NCBI RefSeq assembly: GCF_024169925.1
Contig: NZ_JALJXF010000001.1
Location: 3,850,001-3,914,000 of the forward strand
Origin: Methylorubrum extorquens
Lineage (GTDB): Bacteria; Pseudomonadota; Alphaproteobacteria; Rhizobiales; Beijerinckiaceae
DNA: 64,000 bases
Direction: 5' to 3'
The notes beneath the pieces are model-generated. The model saw only the letters and a list, made by a program, of their open reading frames with translations. It ran no database searches and was not told where the DNA came from. Below are positions 16,715 through 26,815 of this stretch, in pieces (position 1 is the stretch's first letter; each line of letters begins with the position of its first letter). The translations under genes were made by a program, and so were the position numbers.

Positions 16715-17028
16715 TGGCCGCCAAGATCAAGAAGGGCGACACGGTCGTCGTTCTCACCGGTCGCGACGCGGGTCGCTCCGGCGAGGTCACCCAGGTCATG
16801 CCGAAAGACGGCAAGGCCTTCGTGCGCGGGATCAACCTGGTCAAGAAGCACCAGAAGCAGACCCAGAACGAAGAGGGCGGCATCATCTCCAAGGAGGCTG
16901 CGATCCAGCTCTCCAACCTCGCGTTCCAGGACGTGAACGGCAAGCCGACCCGCGTGGGTTTCCGCATCCTCGAAGACGGCCGCAAGGTCCGCTTCGCCAA
17001 GACCACGGGGGATCAGATCGATGGCTGA
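16714..17028 (+). CDS. rplX: 50S ribosomal protein L24
   Basis: 104 residues, start at ATG 16714 within the TGATG junction with rplN. A KOW motif is visible ([20 protein letters not shown]). uL24 is an early assembly protein of the large subunit near the exit tunnel. It overlaps rplE by 8 nt, which suggests translational coupling. Confidence 0.98.
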   Translation: MAAKIKKGDTVVVLTGRDAGRSGEVTQVMPKDGKAFVRGINLVKKHQKQTQNEEGGIISKEAAIQLSNLAFQDVNGKPTRVGFRILEDGRKVRFAKTTGDQIDG

Positions 17029-17587
17029 GGCCGACAAGAACGCCTACATCCCGCGTCTGCGTAAGCATTACGACGAGGTTGTGCGGCAGAAGCTGATCGA
17101 GCAGTTCGGGTACGCGAACCCGATGCAGGTCCCGCAGATCGAGAAGATCGTCATCAACATGGGCGTCGGCGAGTCCACCGCGGATTCGAAGAAGGCCACC
17201 GTTGCGGCGGGCGACCTCGCGCTCATCGCCGGCCAGAAGCCGGTCATCACCCGCGCCCGCAAGGCGATCGCGACCTTCAAGGTCCGCGAAGGCATGCCGA
17301 TCGGCTGCAAGGTGACCCTGCGCAAGGCCCGCATGTACGAGTTCATGGATCGTCTCGTCACGATCGCGCTGCCGCGCGTCCGCGACTTCCGCGGCCTGAA
17401 CCCGCGTTCCTTCGACGGCCGTGGCAACTACGCCATGGGCCTCAAGGAGCACCTCGTGTTCCCGGAAATCTCCTACGACAAGGCGGAGCAGACCTGGGGC
17501 ATGGACATCGTCGTCCAGACGAGCGCCACCACGGACGAAGAGGCCAAGGCTCTCCTCGCCCATTTCAAGTTCCCGTTCCGGCAGTAA
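17021..17587 (+). CDS. rplE: 50S ribosomal protein L5
   Basis: 188 residues. Typical uL5 text: [43 protein letters not shown] and [23 protein letters not shown]. It binds 5S rRNA and contacts P-site tRNA. The ATG lies inside the end of rplX. Length is normal for alphaproteobacteria. Confidence 0.98.
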   Translation: MAEADKNAYIPRLRKHYDEVVRQKLIEQFGYANPMQVPQIEKIVINMGVGESTADSKKATVAAGDLALIAGQKPVITRARKAIATFKVREGMPIGCKVTLRKARMYEFMDRLVTIALPRVRDFRGLNPRSFDGRGNYAMGLKEHLVFPEISYDKAEQTWGMDIVVQTSATTDEEAKALLAHFKFPFRQ

Positions 17588-17629
17588 GCGACGGCTTTCG
17601 TCGCTTAGACGCGGACACTGGAGAAAGAC

Positions 17630-17935
17630 ATGGCTAAGAAAAGCTCAGTCGAGAAGAACAACCACCGCAAGGATCTGGTGAAGCGCTTCGCCGAGAAGCG
17701 CAAAGCCCTCCTCGCCATCGCCAACGACGAGTCCCGCGAGATGGAGGAGCGCTTCGAGGCGCGCCTGAAGCTCGCGGAACTGCCCCGCAACTCGTCGGCC
17801 ACCCGCATCCGCAACCGCTGCGAGATGACCGGCCGTCCGCGGGCCTACTACCGCAAGCTCGGCATCTCACGCGTGGCTCTGCGCGAGCTCGGCAACCGGG
17901 GCCTCATCCCCGGCCTCGTGAAGTCCAGCTGGTAA
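17630..17935 (+). CDS. rpsN: 30S ribosomal protein S14
   Basis: 101 residues. [20 protein letters not shown] at the N-terminus and the C-terminal [21 protein letters not shown] identify uS14. It is the longer form without a CxxC zinc ribbon (C-minus type), as is usual in proteobacteria. It lies in the head of the 30S subunit. A GGAGAAAGAC-type ribosome site precedes the ATG. Confidence 0.98.
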   Translation: MAKKSSVEKNNHRKDLVKRFAEKRKALLAIANDESREMEERFEARLKLAELPRNSSATRIRNRCEMTGRPRAYYRKLGISRVALRELGNRGLIPGLVKSSW

Positions 17936-17947
17936 GGGGAGGCATCC

Positions 17948-18343
17948 ATGGTGAACGATCCCGTGGGTGATATGCTCACCCGCATCCGCAACGGCCAGAG
18001 CCGTCGCCGCAACGTCGTCCAGACCCCCGGCTCGCGCTTGCGCGCCTCGGTTCTCGACGTGCTGAAGTCCGAGGGCTACATCCGCGATTACGCGGTGCAG
18101 GACCTCGGCAACGGCCGCACCGAGTTCCAGATCGAACTCAAGTACTACGACGGTCGCCCGGTCATCCGGGAGATCAAGCGGGTGTCGAAGCCCGGCCGCC
18201 GTGTCTACTCGTCGGTTGGCGAGTTGCCGCGCGTCGCCGACGGCCTCGGCGTCACCATCATCTCGACCCCGCAGGGCGTCATGGCCGATCACGTTGCGCG
18301 CGAGCGTAACGTCGGCGGTGAAGTGCTCTGCAAGGTGTTCTGA
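17948..18343 (+). CDS. rpsH: 30S ribosomal protein S8
   Basis: 131 residues. [17 protein letters not shown] and [27 protein letters not shown] are uS8 hallmarks. uS8 binds helix 21 of 16S rRNA, and in E. coli it represses the spc operon at the rplE region; a comparable site was not identified here. 12 nt after rpsN. Confidence 0.98.
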   Translation: MVNDPVGDMLTRIRNGQSRRRNVVQTPGSRLRASVLDVLKSEGYIRDYAVQDLGNGRTEFQIELKYYDGRPVIREIKRVSKPGRRVYSSVGELPRVADGLGVTIISTPQGVMADHVARERNVGGEVLCKVF

Positions 18344-18359
18344 TCCGGAGGACAGCGAC

Positions 18360-18893
18360 ATGTCTCGCGTAGGCAAGAAGCCCGTCCCCGTCCCGTCTGG
18401 CGTCACCGCCACGGTCACGGGTCAGACGGTGAAGATGAAGGGCTCGAAGGGCGAACTCCAGTTCGTCGTCCCGTCCCAGGTGGTCGTCGAGTTCAAGGAC
18501 GGCGCCGTCTCGGTGCAGCCCAAGGACCAGTCGAAGCAGGCCCGTTCCCTATGGGGCACCTCGCGCGCCCAGGTGGCGAACCTCGTCGAGGGCGTCTCCA
18601 AGGGCTTCGAGAAAAAGCTGGAGATCACGGGCGTCGGTTACCGCGCCGCGATGGCCGGCAAGGCGCTCAAGCTCTCGCTCGGCTACAGCCACGACATCGA
18701 ATACGAGATCCCGGCCGGCATCACCATCGTGACGCCCAAGCCCACGGAAATCGTGGTGTCGGGCATCGACCGGCAGCGCGTCGGTCAGGTGGCGGCGGAG
18801 ATTCGCGAGTATCGCGGTCCCGAGCCCTATAAGGGCAAGGGCGTGAAGTACGCTGGCGAATTCATCTTCCGCAAGGAAGGCAAGAAGAAGTAA
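18360..18893 (+). CDS. rplF: 50S ribosomal protein L6
   Basis: 177 residues from ATG 18360 ([15 protein letters not shown]), with GGAGGA 8 nt upstream. [26 protein letters not shown] and the C-terminal [17 protein letters not shown] are typical of uL6, which lies by the GTPase-associated centre. Frames upstream of this ATG belong to rpsH in another phase. Confidence 0.98.
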   Translation: MSRVGKKPVPVPSGVTATVTGQTVKMKGSKGELQFVVPSQVVVEFKDGAVSVQPKDQSKQARSLWGTSRAQVANLVEGVSKGFEKKLEITGVGYRAAMAGKALKLSLGYSHDIEYEIPAGITIVTPKPTEIVVSGIDRQRVGQVAAEIREYRGPEPYKGKGVKYAGEFIFRKEGKKK

Positions 18894-18904
18894 GGGGGGC
18901 GATC

Positions 18905-19267
18905 ATGTCGAACAAGAACGAAGCCCTCCTGCGTCGCAAGGCGCGGGTCCGTCGGGCCCTCAAAGCTGCCGCCAACGGCCGTCCGCGGTTGTCGGTGTTC
19001 CGCTCGTCCAAGCAGATCTACGTCCAGGTCATCGACGACGCCGCGGGCCGCACGCTCGCTTCCGCGTCGAGCCTGGAGAAGGATCTCAAGGCCAGCCTCA
19101 AGACCGGTGCCGACAAGGCGGCGGCCGAGGCGGTCGGCAAGCTCGTCGCCGAGCGGGCCAAGGCTGCGGGCGTCACCAAGGTCGTCTTCGACCGCTCGGG
19201 CTACATCTTCCACGGTCGCGTCAAGGCTCTCGCCGACGCCGCCCGTGAGGGTGGCCTGGACTTCTAA
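18905..19267 (+). CDS. rplR: 50S ribosomal protein L18
   Basis: 120 residues. [29 protein letters not shown] and [21 protein letters not shown] mark uL18, a 5S rRNA-binding protein. The ATG is 11 nt after rplF, behind AGGGGGG. A GC-rich hairpin lies in the 90-nt gap after it (19279-19299). Confidence 0.98.
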   Translation: MSNKNEALLRRKARVRRALKAAANGRPRLSVFRSSKQIYVQVIDDAAGRTLASASSLEKDLKASLKTGADKAAAEAVGKLVAERAKAAGVTKVVFDRSGYIFHGRVKALADAAREGGLDF

Positions 19268-19278
19268 GACGCCGCGTT

Positions 19279-19299
19279 CCCTCCCCCTCGTGGGGAGGG
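19279..19299 (+). repeat. GC-rich intra-operon hairpin between rplR and rpsE
   Basis: CCCTCCCC (19279-19286) pairs with GGGGAGGG (19292-19299) across a 5-nt loop. There is no following T-tract, so it is more likely an RNA-processing or stability element than a terminator. Confidence 0.55.
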
Positions 19300-19357
19300 G
19301 ACCCATCGAGCGAGCGGGTCTTTGCGATCCGCGTCAGTGAGATCATAGGAATCAGAT

Positions 19358-19936
19358 ATGGCACGTGAACGCGAGGGTCGTCGCCGCGACGACCGCGAGG
19401 AGCGCGACAGCGAGTTCGTGGACAAGCTCGTCCACATCAACCGCGTCGCCAAGGTGGTGAAGGGTGGCCGTCGCTTCGGCTTCGCGGCGCTCGTCGTCGT
19501 CGGCGACCAGAAGGGCCGCGTCGGCTTCGGCCACGGCAAGGCCCGTGAGGTGCCGGAGGCGATCCGCAAGGCAACCGAAGCCGCCAAGCGCGGTCTGATC
19601 CGGGTGTCGCTGCGCGAGGGCCGCACCCTGCACCACGACGTCAACGGCCGCCACGGCGCCGGTAAGGTGATTCTCCGCGCTGCTCCGCAGGGCACGGGCA
19701 TCATCGCCGGCGGCCCGATGCGCGCCGTGTTCGAGACGCTCGGCATGCAGGACGTCGTCGCCAAGTCGCTCGGCTCGTCCAACCCCTACAACCTCGTGCG
19801 CGCCACCTTCGACGCGCTCAAGAACGAGGACAGCCCGCGCTCGGTCGCGGCCCGTCGCGGTCTCAAGGTGTCGGCCCTCCAGGCCCGTCGCCGTGACGCC
19901 GACCCGGCCGACACCTCCGAAGCGGCCGTCGCGTAA
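19358..19936 (+). CDS. rpsE: 30S ribosomal protein S5
   Basis: 192 residues. [21 protein letters not shown] and the motif [19 protein letters not shown] identify uS5, at the mRNA entry side and involved in decoding accuracy. The Arg/Asp-rich start ([17 protein letters not shown]) is an alphaproteobacterial-style extension. Confidence 0.98.
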   Translation: MAREREGRRRDDREERDSEFVDKLVHINRVAKVVKGGRRFGFAALVVVGDQKGRVGFGHGKAREVPEAIRKATEAAKRGLIRVSLREGRTLHHDVNGRHGAGKVILRAAPQGTGIIAGGPMRAVFETLGMQDVVAKSLGSSNPYNLVRATFDALKNEDSPRSVAARRGLKVSALQARRRDADPADTSEAAVA

Positions 19937-19947
19937 GGGAGGGCAGC

Positions 19948-20142
19948 ATGGCAACCAAGACTGTCCGCATCGAGCAGATCGGCTCGCCGATCCGCCGCGA
20001 AGCCTCCCAGCGTGCGACGCTGGTCGGCCTCAAGCTGAACAAGCTGCACCGCGTTTCCGAGCTGGAGGACACTCCCTCGGTGCGCGGAATGATCCGCAAG
20101 GTCGCGCACCTCGTGCGCGTCCTCGACGACGCCGCGGCGTGA
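19948..20142 (+). CDS. rpmD: 50S ribosomal protein L30
   Basis: 64 residues. [22 protein letters not shown] and [22 protein letters not shown] are uL30 text. 11 nt after rpsE with GGAGGG upstream. Confidence 0.98.
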   Translation: MATKTVRIEQIGSPIRREASQRATLVGLKLNKLHRVSELEDTPSVRGMIRKVAHLVRVLDDAAA

Positions 20143-20155
20143 GGAGGGCTTACCC

Positions 20156-20665
20156 ATGAAGCTCAACGAGATCCGCGACAACGAAGGCGCGACCAAGAAC
20201 CGGATGCGCGTCGGCCGGGGCATCGGCTCCGGCAAGGGCAAGACAGCCGGCCGCGGCGTGAAGGGTCAGAAGGCCCGGACCGGCGTGTCCATCAAAGGCT
20301 TCGAGGGCGGCCAGATGCCGTTGCATCGTCGCCTGCCCAAGCGCGGCTTCAACAACATCCACGCCCATGACCTGAACGAGGTGAACCTCGGCCGGGTGCA
20401 GCAGGCGGTGGATGCCGGCAAGCTCGACGCGAACGCTGCCGTCACGGTCGATGCGCTGGTCAAGGCCGGCATCATCGCTCGCGCCCGCGACGGCGTGAAG
20501 CTGCTCGGTGTCGGCGAGCTGACCGCCAAGCTCAGCTTCGAGGTCACCCGCGCCTCCAAGTCGGCCATCGAGGCCGTCGAGAAGGCCGGCGGTTCGGTGA
20601 CCACGACCTTCGCTGCCGGCGTCGCCCATCGCGGCGCGGCGGAAGGCGCGGTTGCGTCGGCCTGA
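20156..20665 (+). CDS. rplO: 50S ribosomal protein L15
   Basis: 169 residues. [37 protein letters not shown] and [20 protein letters not shown] are uL15 signatures. It is followed by a strong hairpin (20689-20723) before secY, so transcription into secY may be attenuated. Confidence 0.98.
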   Translation: MKLNEIRDNEGATKNRMRVGRGIGSGKGKTAGRGVKGQKARTGVSIKGFEGGQMPLHRRLPKRGFNNIHAHDLNEVNLGRVQQAVDAGKLDANAAVTVDALVKAGIIARARDGVKLLGVGELTAKLSFEVTRASKSAIEAVEKAGGSVTTTFAAGVAHRGAAEGAVASA

Positions 20666-20688
20666 CGCCACGATTAAGTCGAACGCCG

Positions 20689-20730
20689 AAGCGGCGGCCC
20701 GTGCTCGCACGCGGCCGCCGCTTTCGCTTT
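20689..20730 (+). terminator. Hairpin/attenuator between rplO and secY
   Basis: AAGCGGCGGCC (20689-20699) pairs perfectly with GGCCGCCGCTT (20713-20723), and the loop itself contains CGTG/CACG pairing. TCGCTTT follows. This is intrinsic-terminator-like inside the operon, so partial readthrough must occur or secY has its own promoter. Confidence 0.6.
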
Positions 20731-20779
20731 CAGGGACCGTTCGAGACGCGTCCCGACGGCAATTCCTGGGATACGAGAC

Positions 20780-22123
20780 ATGGCCTCAGCCGCCGAACAG
20801 CTTGCCGCGAACCTGAATTTCGGCGCCATCGCCAAGGCCGACGAGCTTAAGAAGCGCATCTGGTTCACCCTGGGCGCGCTCATCGTCTTCCGGCTCGGCA
20901 CCTACATCCCGATCCCGGGCATCGATCCCGAGCAATTCGCGCGGAACTTCCAGAACCAAGCCGGCGGCGTGCTCGGCATGTTCAACATGTTCTCCGGCGG
21001 TGCCGTCGAGCGCATGGCGGTCTTCGCGCTCAACATCATGCCCTACATCTCGGCCTCGATCATCGTTCAGCTCCTCACCTCGGTCGTGCCGACACTGGAG
21101 GCGCTGAAGAAGGAGGGCGAATCGGGCCGCAAGGTCATCAACCAGTACACCCGCTACCTCACGGTGGTGCTGGCGCTGGTCCAGTCCTGGGGCATCGCCT
21201 TCGGCCTTCAGGGCTCGAATGCGGTCATTACGCCCGGCCCGTTCTTCATCCTCTCCACCGTCGTGACGCTGACCGGCGGCACGCTGTTCCTGATGTGGAT
21301 CGGCGAGCAGATCACCTCGCGCGGCATCGGTAACGGATCCTCGCTCATCATCTTCGCCGGCATCGTCGCCCACCTGCCGGCCTCGATCTTCGGCGCGCTC
21401 GAACTGACCCGCACCGGCGCGCTCTCGCCCGCCATCCTGCTCGGTGCCGGCCTCGCGGCGGTCGCGCTGATCTACTTCATCGTGTTCATGGAGCGCGCCC
21501 AGCGCCGGCTCCTGATCAACTACCCCAAGCGCCAGGTCGGCAACCGCATGTACGAGGGCCAGTCCTCGTTCCTGCCGCTCAAGCTCAACACCTCGGGCGT
21601 GATCCCCCCGATCTTCGCCTCGTCGCTGCTGCTGCTGCCGACGACGGTGGCGAGCTTCTCGGCCAACCAGGGCTCGACCGGCATCCTCGGTACGCTGACG
21701 GCCTATCTCGGCCATGGCCGGCCGCTCTACATGGTTGCCTATGCCGGCCTGATCATCTTCTTCACGTTCTTCTACACGGCGATCGTCTTCAATCCGCAGG
21801 AGACGGCCGACAACCTGAAGAAGCAGGGCGGCTTCATCCCTGGCATCCGTCCGGGCGAACGGACCGCGGCCTTCATCGACAAGGTGCTGACGCGCATCAC
21901 GGTGATCGGTGCGGCCTACCTCACCTTCGTCTGCCTCGTGCCGGAAATCGTCGCCTCCTACACCTCGGCGGCGCTCGGCTTCGGCGGAACCTCGCTGCTG
22001 ATCGTGGTCTCGGTCACCATGGACACGGTGGCGCAGATCCACGGGCACCTGATGGCGCATCAGTACGAGGGCCTCGTGAAGAAGGCGAAGCTGCGCGGCG
22101 CCTCCACGACGCGCCGCCGCTGA
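20780..22123 (+). CDS. secY: Preprotein translocase subunit SecY
   Basis: 447 residues with ten predicted membrane helices. LIVFRLGTYIPIPGIDPEQF, GGAVERMAVFALNIMPYISASIIVQL, QSWGIAFGL and the cytoplasmic loop RRLLINYPKRQVGNRMYEGQSS are diagnostic. It forms the protein-conducting channel with SecE and SecG. It follows rplO after a terminator-like hairpin, and adk lies 155 nt downstream. Confidence 0.98.
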   Translation: MASAAEQLAANLNFGAIAKADELKKRIWFTLGALIVFRLGTYIPIPGIDPEQFARNFQNQAGGVLGMFNMFSGGAVERMAVFALNIMPYISASIIVQLLTSVVPTLEALKKEGESGRKVINQYTRYLTVVLALVQSWGIAFGLQGSNAVITPGPFFILSTVVTLTGGTLFLMWIGEQITSRGIGNGSSLIIFAGIVAHLPASIFGALELTRTGALSPAILLGAGLAAVALIYFIVFMERAQRRLLINYPKRQVGNRMYEGQSSFLPLKLNTSGVIPPIFASSLLLLPTTVASFSANQGSTGILGTLTAYLGHGRPLYMVAYAGLIIFFTFFYTAIVFNPQETADNLKKQGGFIPGIRPGERTAAFIDKVLTRITVIGAAYLTFVCLVPEIVASYTSAALGFGGTSLLIVVSVTMDTVAQIHGHLMAHQYEGLVKKAKLRGASTTRRR

Positions 22124-22278
22124 GGCGCCCCGAGACGCCCTCTTCGACAAAGGTTTGGTGGACGCGCAGTCCGGAATTGCGCATCACAGCGATATAACGA
22201 CGGCGCGGCCTCAGGAAGGTGGGCGCGCCGCCCATGAAGAACGAGCCCGGCGCCGGGCCTTGAGGACGGGGAGACGCT

Positions 22279-22881
22279 ATGCGGATCATTCTGCTCGGAC
22301 CGCCGGGTGCGGGGAAGGGTACGCAGTCCGAGCGTATCGTGGAGCGCTATCGCGTTCCGCAGCTTTCGACAGGCGACATGCTGCGCGCCGCCGTCGACGC
22401 CGAGACGCCGGTGGGACTGGAAGCGAAGGCGATCATGGAGAGCGGTGGCCTCGTGTCCGATGCGATCGTGGTCGGCATCGTCGCCGACCGCATCGAAGAA
22501 GCCGACGCCAAGAACGGCTTCATCCTCGACGGCTTTCCCCGCACGGTCGAGCAGGCCAAGGCCCTGGACGCCATGCTGGCGGAGAAGGGCATCGCTCTCG
22601 ACGCGGTGGTGGAATTCGTCGTCGACGAGACCGCCCTCGTCGGCCGCATCGCCAAGCGCGCCGAGGAGACCGCCGCCCGCGGCCAGCCGGTGCGCAAGGA
22701 CGACACGCCGGAGGTCTTCAAGACCCGGCTCGACGCTTACCGGAAGCAGACCGCGCCCCTCTCCGATTACTATGCCGGCACCGGGCTGCTGCGGAAGATC
22801 GACGGCATGAAGCCGATCGATACGGTGACCGGGGATGTGACCAGCCTTCTCGATGGATTCCGCGAGACGGCCTCTTCCTGA
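22279..22881 (+). CDS. adk: Adenylate kinase
   Basis: 200 residues. The P-loop GPPGAGKGT is at residues 7-15; [24 protein letters not shown] and [21 protein letters not shown] follow. It interconverts ATP + AMP and 2 ADP. The LID segment is short and lacks zinc-binding Cys residues, the short variant found in many alphaproteobacteria. The secY-adk order is standard. A terminator follows. Confidence 0.98.
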   Translation: MRIILLGPPGAGKGTQSERIVERYRVPQLSTGDMLRAAVDAETPVGLEAKAIMESGGLVSDAIVVGIVADRIEEADAKNGFILDGFPRTVEQAKALDAMLAEKGIALDAVVEFVVDETALVGRIAKRAEETAARGQPVRKDDTPEVFKTRLDAYRKQTAPLSDYYAGTGLLRKIDGMKPIDTVTGDVTSLLDGFRETASS

Positions 22882-22906
22882 GACGCCGCCGCGGCGCAGA
22901 GTTTGC

Positions 22907-22936
22907 AGCCCGCCTCCGTTCCGACGGGGCGGGCTT
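22907..22936 (+). terminator. Intrinsic terminator after adk
   Basis: AGCCCGCC (from 22907) pairs with GGCGGGCT around a TCCGTTCCGACGG inner stem-loop, followed by a T run (22934-22939). It separates the spc-secY-adk transcript from the rpsM transcript. Confidence 0.85.
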
Positions 22937-22993
22937 TTTCATGCGTCGCCGAGGGTCCGGCGAGGCGTGGAGCGCAATCCGGTTTTCAAAGCG

Positions 22994-23022
22994 TTGACAA
23001 GCCGTCCGTCCCGCGCTAGGCG
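22994..23022 (+). promoter_or_regulatory. Candidate promoter for the rpsM-rplQ (alpha) operon
   Basis: A perfect TTGACA (22994-22999) is followed after 17 nt by TAGGCG (23017-23022). It lies about 160 nt before rpsM and directly behind the adk terminator. The -10 box is a weak match. Confidence 0.5.
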
Positions 23023-23184
23023 GACCCCCTTCGTCCAAGCGGGATGTGGTTCGGGGCGCCTCATAGAGCGCGCTTTCGGGCCGATTTGTCGTTCTGGGCG
23101 GCGCGCAGGGGCCGGCCTCCACCGGACGCGCGCTTTCATCCGCCGAGGCGTGGCCGACCGGGTCCGCCACATGGAGAGAACATC

Positions 23185-23553
23185 TTGGCTCGTATCGCCG
23201 GCGTCAACATCCCGACCGCCAAGCGCGTCGTCATCGCGCTCCAGTACATCCACGGCATCGGCCCGAAGAAGGCCGAGGAGATCACCGAGAAGGTCGGCAT
23301 CCCGGCCGAGCGTCGCGTGAACCAGCTCACCGACGCCGAGGTGCTTCAGATCCGCGAAGCCATCGACCGCGACTACATCGTCGAGGGCGACCTGCGCCGC
23401 GAAGTCTCGATGAACATCAAGCGCCTGATGGATCTCGGTTGCTACCGCGGCCTGCGCCACCGCAAGCAGCTCCCGGTCCGCGGCCAGCGCACCCACACCA
23501 ACGCCCGCACCCGCAAGGGCAAGGCGAAGCCGATCGCCGGCAAGAAGAAGTAA
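23185..23553 (+). CDS. rpsM: 30S ribosomal protein S13 (TTG start)
   Basis: 122 residues. The family N-terminus [25 protein letters not shown] follows directly after a TTG at 23185, preceded by GGAGAG at 6 nt; no in-frame ATG fits the family start. [34 protein letters not shown] is the uS13 C-terminus, in the 30S head contacting tRNA. The rare TTG start may limit translation. A T6 tract follows the stop codon. Confidence 0.97.
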
Positions 23554-23723
23554 TTTTTTGGCATTCGGAGGCCGTGCCTCGCTCGGTCTCCTTCGCGTCG
23601 CGCCGGGTGTCCCGTTTCGGGGGCCGGTGTGGCGGACCGGTCGTCCAAGGCCGCGCCGCCAAATCCCAAAAGAATCCCGAGCGCCTGGAAGTACGGGCGT
23701 GATTGAAGGACGAAAGCGAAAAG

Positions 23724-24113
23724 ATGGCTAAGGAACCGACCCGCGTCCGCCGGCGCGAACGCAAGAACATCGTCTCGGGCGTGGCGCATGTCGCCGCCTC
23801 GTTCAACAACACGATGATCACCATCACCGATGCGCAGGGCAACACGATCTCGTGGTCGTCGGCCGGCGCGATGGGCTTCAAGGGCTCGCGCAAGTCGACC
23901 CCGTACGCCGCCCAGGTCGCGGCCGAGGACGCGGCCCGCAAGGCCTCCGAGCATGGCATGCGCACCCTCGAGGTCGAGGTCTCCGGCCCCGGTTCGGGCC
24001 GTGAGTCGGCTTTGCGCGCGCTTCAGGCCGCGGGCTTCACCGTGACCTCGATCCGCGACGTCACCTCGATCCCCCACAACGGCTGCCGGCCGCGCAAGCG
24101 CCGCCGCGTCTGA
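23724..24113 (+). CDS. rpsK: 30S ribosomal protein S11
   Basis: 129 residues from ATG 23724 ([16 protein letters not shown]); the longer frame from 23703 is not family-like. [42 protein letters not shown] and the end [11 protein letters not shown] identify uS11, on the 30S platform. It is separated from rpsM by 170 nt without a gene. A metallo-beta-lactamase-fold gene follows 37 nt downstream, where rpoA is expected. Confidence 0.98.
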
Positions 24114-24150
24114 TCGCACGACACCGGAGCATCCCCGAGCGGAGAAGCCC

Positions 24151-25032
24151 ATGGCGGACGGATCGAAGCCTCTACCCGGCGCGCTGCGTTGGAACCTCGG
24201 CGACCTCACGGTCACCGCGCTCAACGACGGCTGGTTTCAAGGCTCCCTCGATCTTGTCACGGGCATTCCGCAGGACGAGGCCGGCGCGCTCCAGCGCGCC
24301 GGCTTCCGCCCGGAGGCTCCGATCGTCACGCTGAACGCGTTCCTCGTCACCGGTGCCGGCCGCAAGCCGGTGCTGATCGATTCCGGGTATGGCCATTTCG
24401 GCCCCGAGACCATGGGCCGGGTTCCCGCCGCCCTCGCGCTCGCCGGCGTCGCGCCGGAGGAGATCGAGACCGTGCTCCTGACCCATCTCCATCCTGACCA
24501 TGCGGGCGGGCTGGTGAAGGAGGATGGCAGCGCGGCCTACCCGAACGCGGAACTCGTCATCCATGCAGCGGAAGCCGCGCACTGGCTTCCCGATGCGGCA
24601 CTGTCGCGGGCGCCGGACGAGGCGAAGCCGTATTTCGAGAACGCCCGCAAGGCGGTGGCACCCTACGGTGCCCGGCTGCGCAAGCACGAGGGCGGCGAGC
24701 TGGTGTCCGGCATCACCGCCGCTCCCCTACCCGGTCATACGCCCGGCCATTGCGGCATGCGGATCGTATCAGGGGACAAGTCCCTGCTGATGTGGACCGA
24801 CGTGGTGCATATGCCGGCGATCCAGTTCAAGCAGCCGGAGGCGGGCGTCGCCTTCGATGTGGATGGGGATCAGGCCCGGGCGACCCGCAAGCGTGTGCTC
24901 GACGAGGTGGCGACGGAGAGAACCCTCATCGCCGGCTCGCATCTCGAGTTTCCGGCGCTGGGATACGTGGCCCGCGATGGCGCGGGCTACAGCTTCGTTC
25001 CCGCCCTCTGGGTGGCGGGCGAGAAGCCCTGA
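24151..25032 (+). CDS. Metallo-beta-lactamase-fold hydrolase inside the alpha operon
   Basis: 293 residues. The zinc motif HLHPDH is at residues 112-117, with further ligands His196 (PLPGHTPGH), Asp217 (WTDVVH) and His263 (GSHLEF): a complete dinuclear site. [20 protein letters not shown] and the overall length resemble the lactonase/glyoxalase-like branch (AHL-lactonase or methyl parathion hydrolase relatives). No signal peptide is visible. It sits between rpsK and rpoA in the same direction with short gaps, so it is probably co-transcribed. A short GC hairpin and T6 overlap its stop codon. The substrate is unknown. Confidence 0.88.
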   Translation: MADGSKPLPGALRWNLGDLTVTALNDGWFQGSLDLVTGIPQDEAGALQRAGFRPEAPIVTLNAFLVTGAGRKPVLIDSGYGHFGPETMGRVPAALALAGVAPEEIETVLLTHLHPDHAGGLVKEDGSAAYPNAELVIHAAEAAHWLPDAALSRAPDEAKPYFENARKAVAPYGARLRKHEGGELVSGITAAPLPGHTPGHCGMRIVSGDKSLLMWTDVVHMPAIQFKQPEAGVAFDVDGDQARATRKRVLDEVATERTLIAGSHLEFPALGYVARDGAGYSFVPALWVAGEKP

Positions 25033-25039
25033 ATTTTTT
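25017..25039 (+). terminator. Weak terminator-like hairpin at the MBL gene end
   Basis: GGGC (25017-25020) and GCCC (25026-25029) flank GAGAA, followed by TGAATTTTTT. The stem is only 4 bp, so partial termination or pausing before rpoA is more likely than a full stop. Confidence 0.35.
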
Positions 25040-25130
25040 GGGACCGGTCCAGATGCTCCCAGAGCAATCCAGGGCCGGCCGTAGCGCTTTCCGGGACGCC
25101 GGCGGCGCGGGTTTGGCAAGAGGTAGGACC

Positions 25131-26150
25131 GTGGTCATTCAGAAGAACTGGCAAGAGCTCATCAAGCCGAACAAGCTGCAGGTGACGGCCGGCGACGATC
25201 CCAAGCGGGTCGCCACCGTCGTGGCCGAGCCGCTCGAGCGCGGCTTCGGCACGACGCTCGGCAACAGCCTGCGCCGCGTGCTGCTCTCCTCGCTTCAGGG
25301 CGCTGCGGTCACCTCCGTCCAGATCGACGGCGTGCTGCATGAGTTCTCGTCGATCCCCGGCGTGCGTGAGGACGTGACCGACATCGTCCTCAACATCAAG
25401 ACCATTGCCATCCGCTCGCAGACGGATCAGCCCAAGCGCATGACCCTGCGCAAGACGGGCCCCGGCCTTGTCACCGCGGGTGATATCGGCGCCGTCGGCG
25501 ACATCCAGATTCTGAACCCCGACCTCGTGATCTGCACCCTGGACGACGGGGCCGAGATCCGCATGGAGTTCACGGTCGCTACCGGCAAGGGCTACGTCCC
25601 GGCGGAGCGCAATCGCCCCGAGGATGCGCCGATCGGCCTGATCCCGGTTGATGCGCTCTACTCGCCGGTGACCAAGGTCAGCTACCGCGTCGAGACCACC
25701 CGCGAGGGGCAGGATCTCGACAAGGACAAGCTGACGATGACGCTCGAGACCAACGGTGCCGTGTCGCCGGAGGATGCGCTGGCCTACGCCGCCCGCATCA
25801 TCCAGGACCAGCTCCAGGTCTTCGTGAACTTCGAGGAGCCCCGGAAGGAAGAGGCCGCGCCGCTCGCGCCGCAGCTCCCCTTCAACCCGGCGCTGCTCAA
25901 GAAGGTCGACGAGCTCGAGCTGTCGGTCCGTTCGGCGAACTGCCTGAAGAACGACAACATCGTCTATATCGGCGACCTCATCCAGAAGTCGGAGGGCGAG
26001 ATGTTGCGCACCCCGAACTTCGGCCGCAAGTCGCTGAACGAGATCAAGGAAGTGCTGGCCGGCATGGGCCTGCACCTCGGCATGGACGTTCCCGGCTGGC
26101 CGCCGGAGAACATTGAGGATCTCGCCAAGCGCTTCGAAGAGCACTACTGA
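25131..26150 (+). CDS. rpoA: RNA polymerase subunit alpha
   Basis: 339 residues from GTG 25131 (reading [18 protein letters not shown]), the length and start typical of alphaproteobacteria; the frame is open further upstream into the MBL gene, but that is a shadow. The N-terminal dimerisation domain has [25 protein letters not shown]. The C-terminal domain has the DNA/activator-contact helix [16 protein letters not shown] and [11 protein letters not shown]. It lies 98 nt after the MBL gene and 200 nt before rplQ. Confidence 0.98.
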   Translation: MVIQKNWQELIKPNKLQVTAGDDPKRVATVVAEPLERGFGTTLGNSLRRVLLSSLQGAAVTSVQIDGVLHEFSSIPGVREDVTDIVLNIKTIAIRSQTDQPKRMTLRKTGPGLVTAGDIGAVGDIQILNPDLVICTLDDGAEIRMEFTVATGKGYVPAERNRPEDAPIGLIPVDALYSPVTKVSYRVETTREGQDLDKDKLTMTLETNGAVSPEDALAYAARIIQDQLQVFVNFEEPRKEEAAPLAPQLPFNPALLKKVDELELSVRSANCLKNDNIVYIGDLIQKSEGEMLRTPNFGRKSLNEIKEVLAGMGLHLGMDVPGWPPENIEDLAKRFEEHY

Positions 26151-26350
26151 GGCGAGGCCGCCTCGGGCCGAACTGGGCGGCGCTTCACGGCGCCGCTTGT
26201 CCGGCCGCCTCGACCTCCCGCCCCAGCAAAGCCGGGGCGGACACTCCCCAAGGAATCCCGCCGCAGGGTTACGCGGATTTTCTGAAAACAGCCCTAGGGC
26301 ACTCGGCCGTACCGTGGCACGGCGGCCGTGACTGAGAAGGACCAGCCACC

Positions 26351-26767
26351 ATGCGTCACGGCTATCGCGGTCGCCGCTTCAATCGCACCACCGAGCATCG
26401 TAAGGCGATGTTCGCCAACATGTCCGCCGCGCTGATCAAGCACGAGCAGATCGTCACCACTCTGCCGAAGGCCAAGGATCTGCGTCCGGTCATCGAGAAG
26501 CTGATCTCGCTCGGCCGTACCGACAGCATCCATGCCCGCCGCCTCGCCATGGCCCAGATCCGCGACGCGGACATGGTCAAGAAGCTCTTCTCGGTGCTCG
26601 GCCCGCGCTACCAGTCGCGTCCGGGCGGCTACTGCCGCATCATGAAAGCCGGCTTCCGCTACGGCGACAACGCGCCGATGGCCGTCATCGAGTTCGTGGA
26701 TCGTGACGTCGACGCCCGCGGCAAGGATTCCGGCCCGACTTCGGTCGAGACCGCCGACGCCGCCTGA
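26351..26767 (+). CDS. rplQ: 50S ribosomal protein L17
   Basis: 138 residues. [24 protein letters not shown] and [27 protein letters not shown] are bL17 text, near the peptide exit. It is the last gene of the alpha operon; a perfect intrinsic terminator follows 49 nt downstream. Confidence 0.98.
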   Translation: MRHGYRGRRFNRTTEHRKAMFANMSAALIKHEQIVTTLPKAKDLRPVIEKLISLGRTDSIHARRLAMAQIRDADMVKKLFSVLGPRYQSRPGGYCRIMKAGFRYGDNAPMAVIEFVDRDVDARGKDSGPTSVETADAA

Positions 26768-26815
26768 GTTCGGCTCCCGCGCTGCGGGGGAACGTGTGAC
26801 ACAATGATCGGTGCG

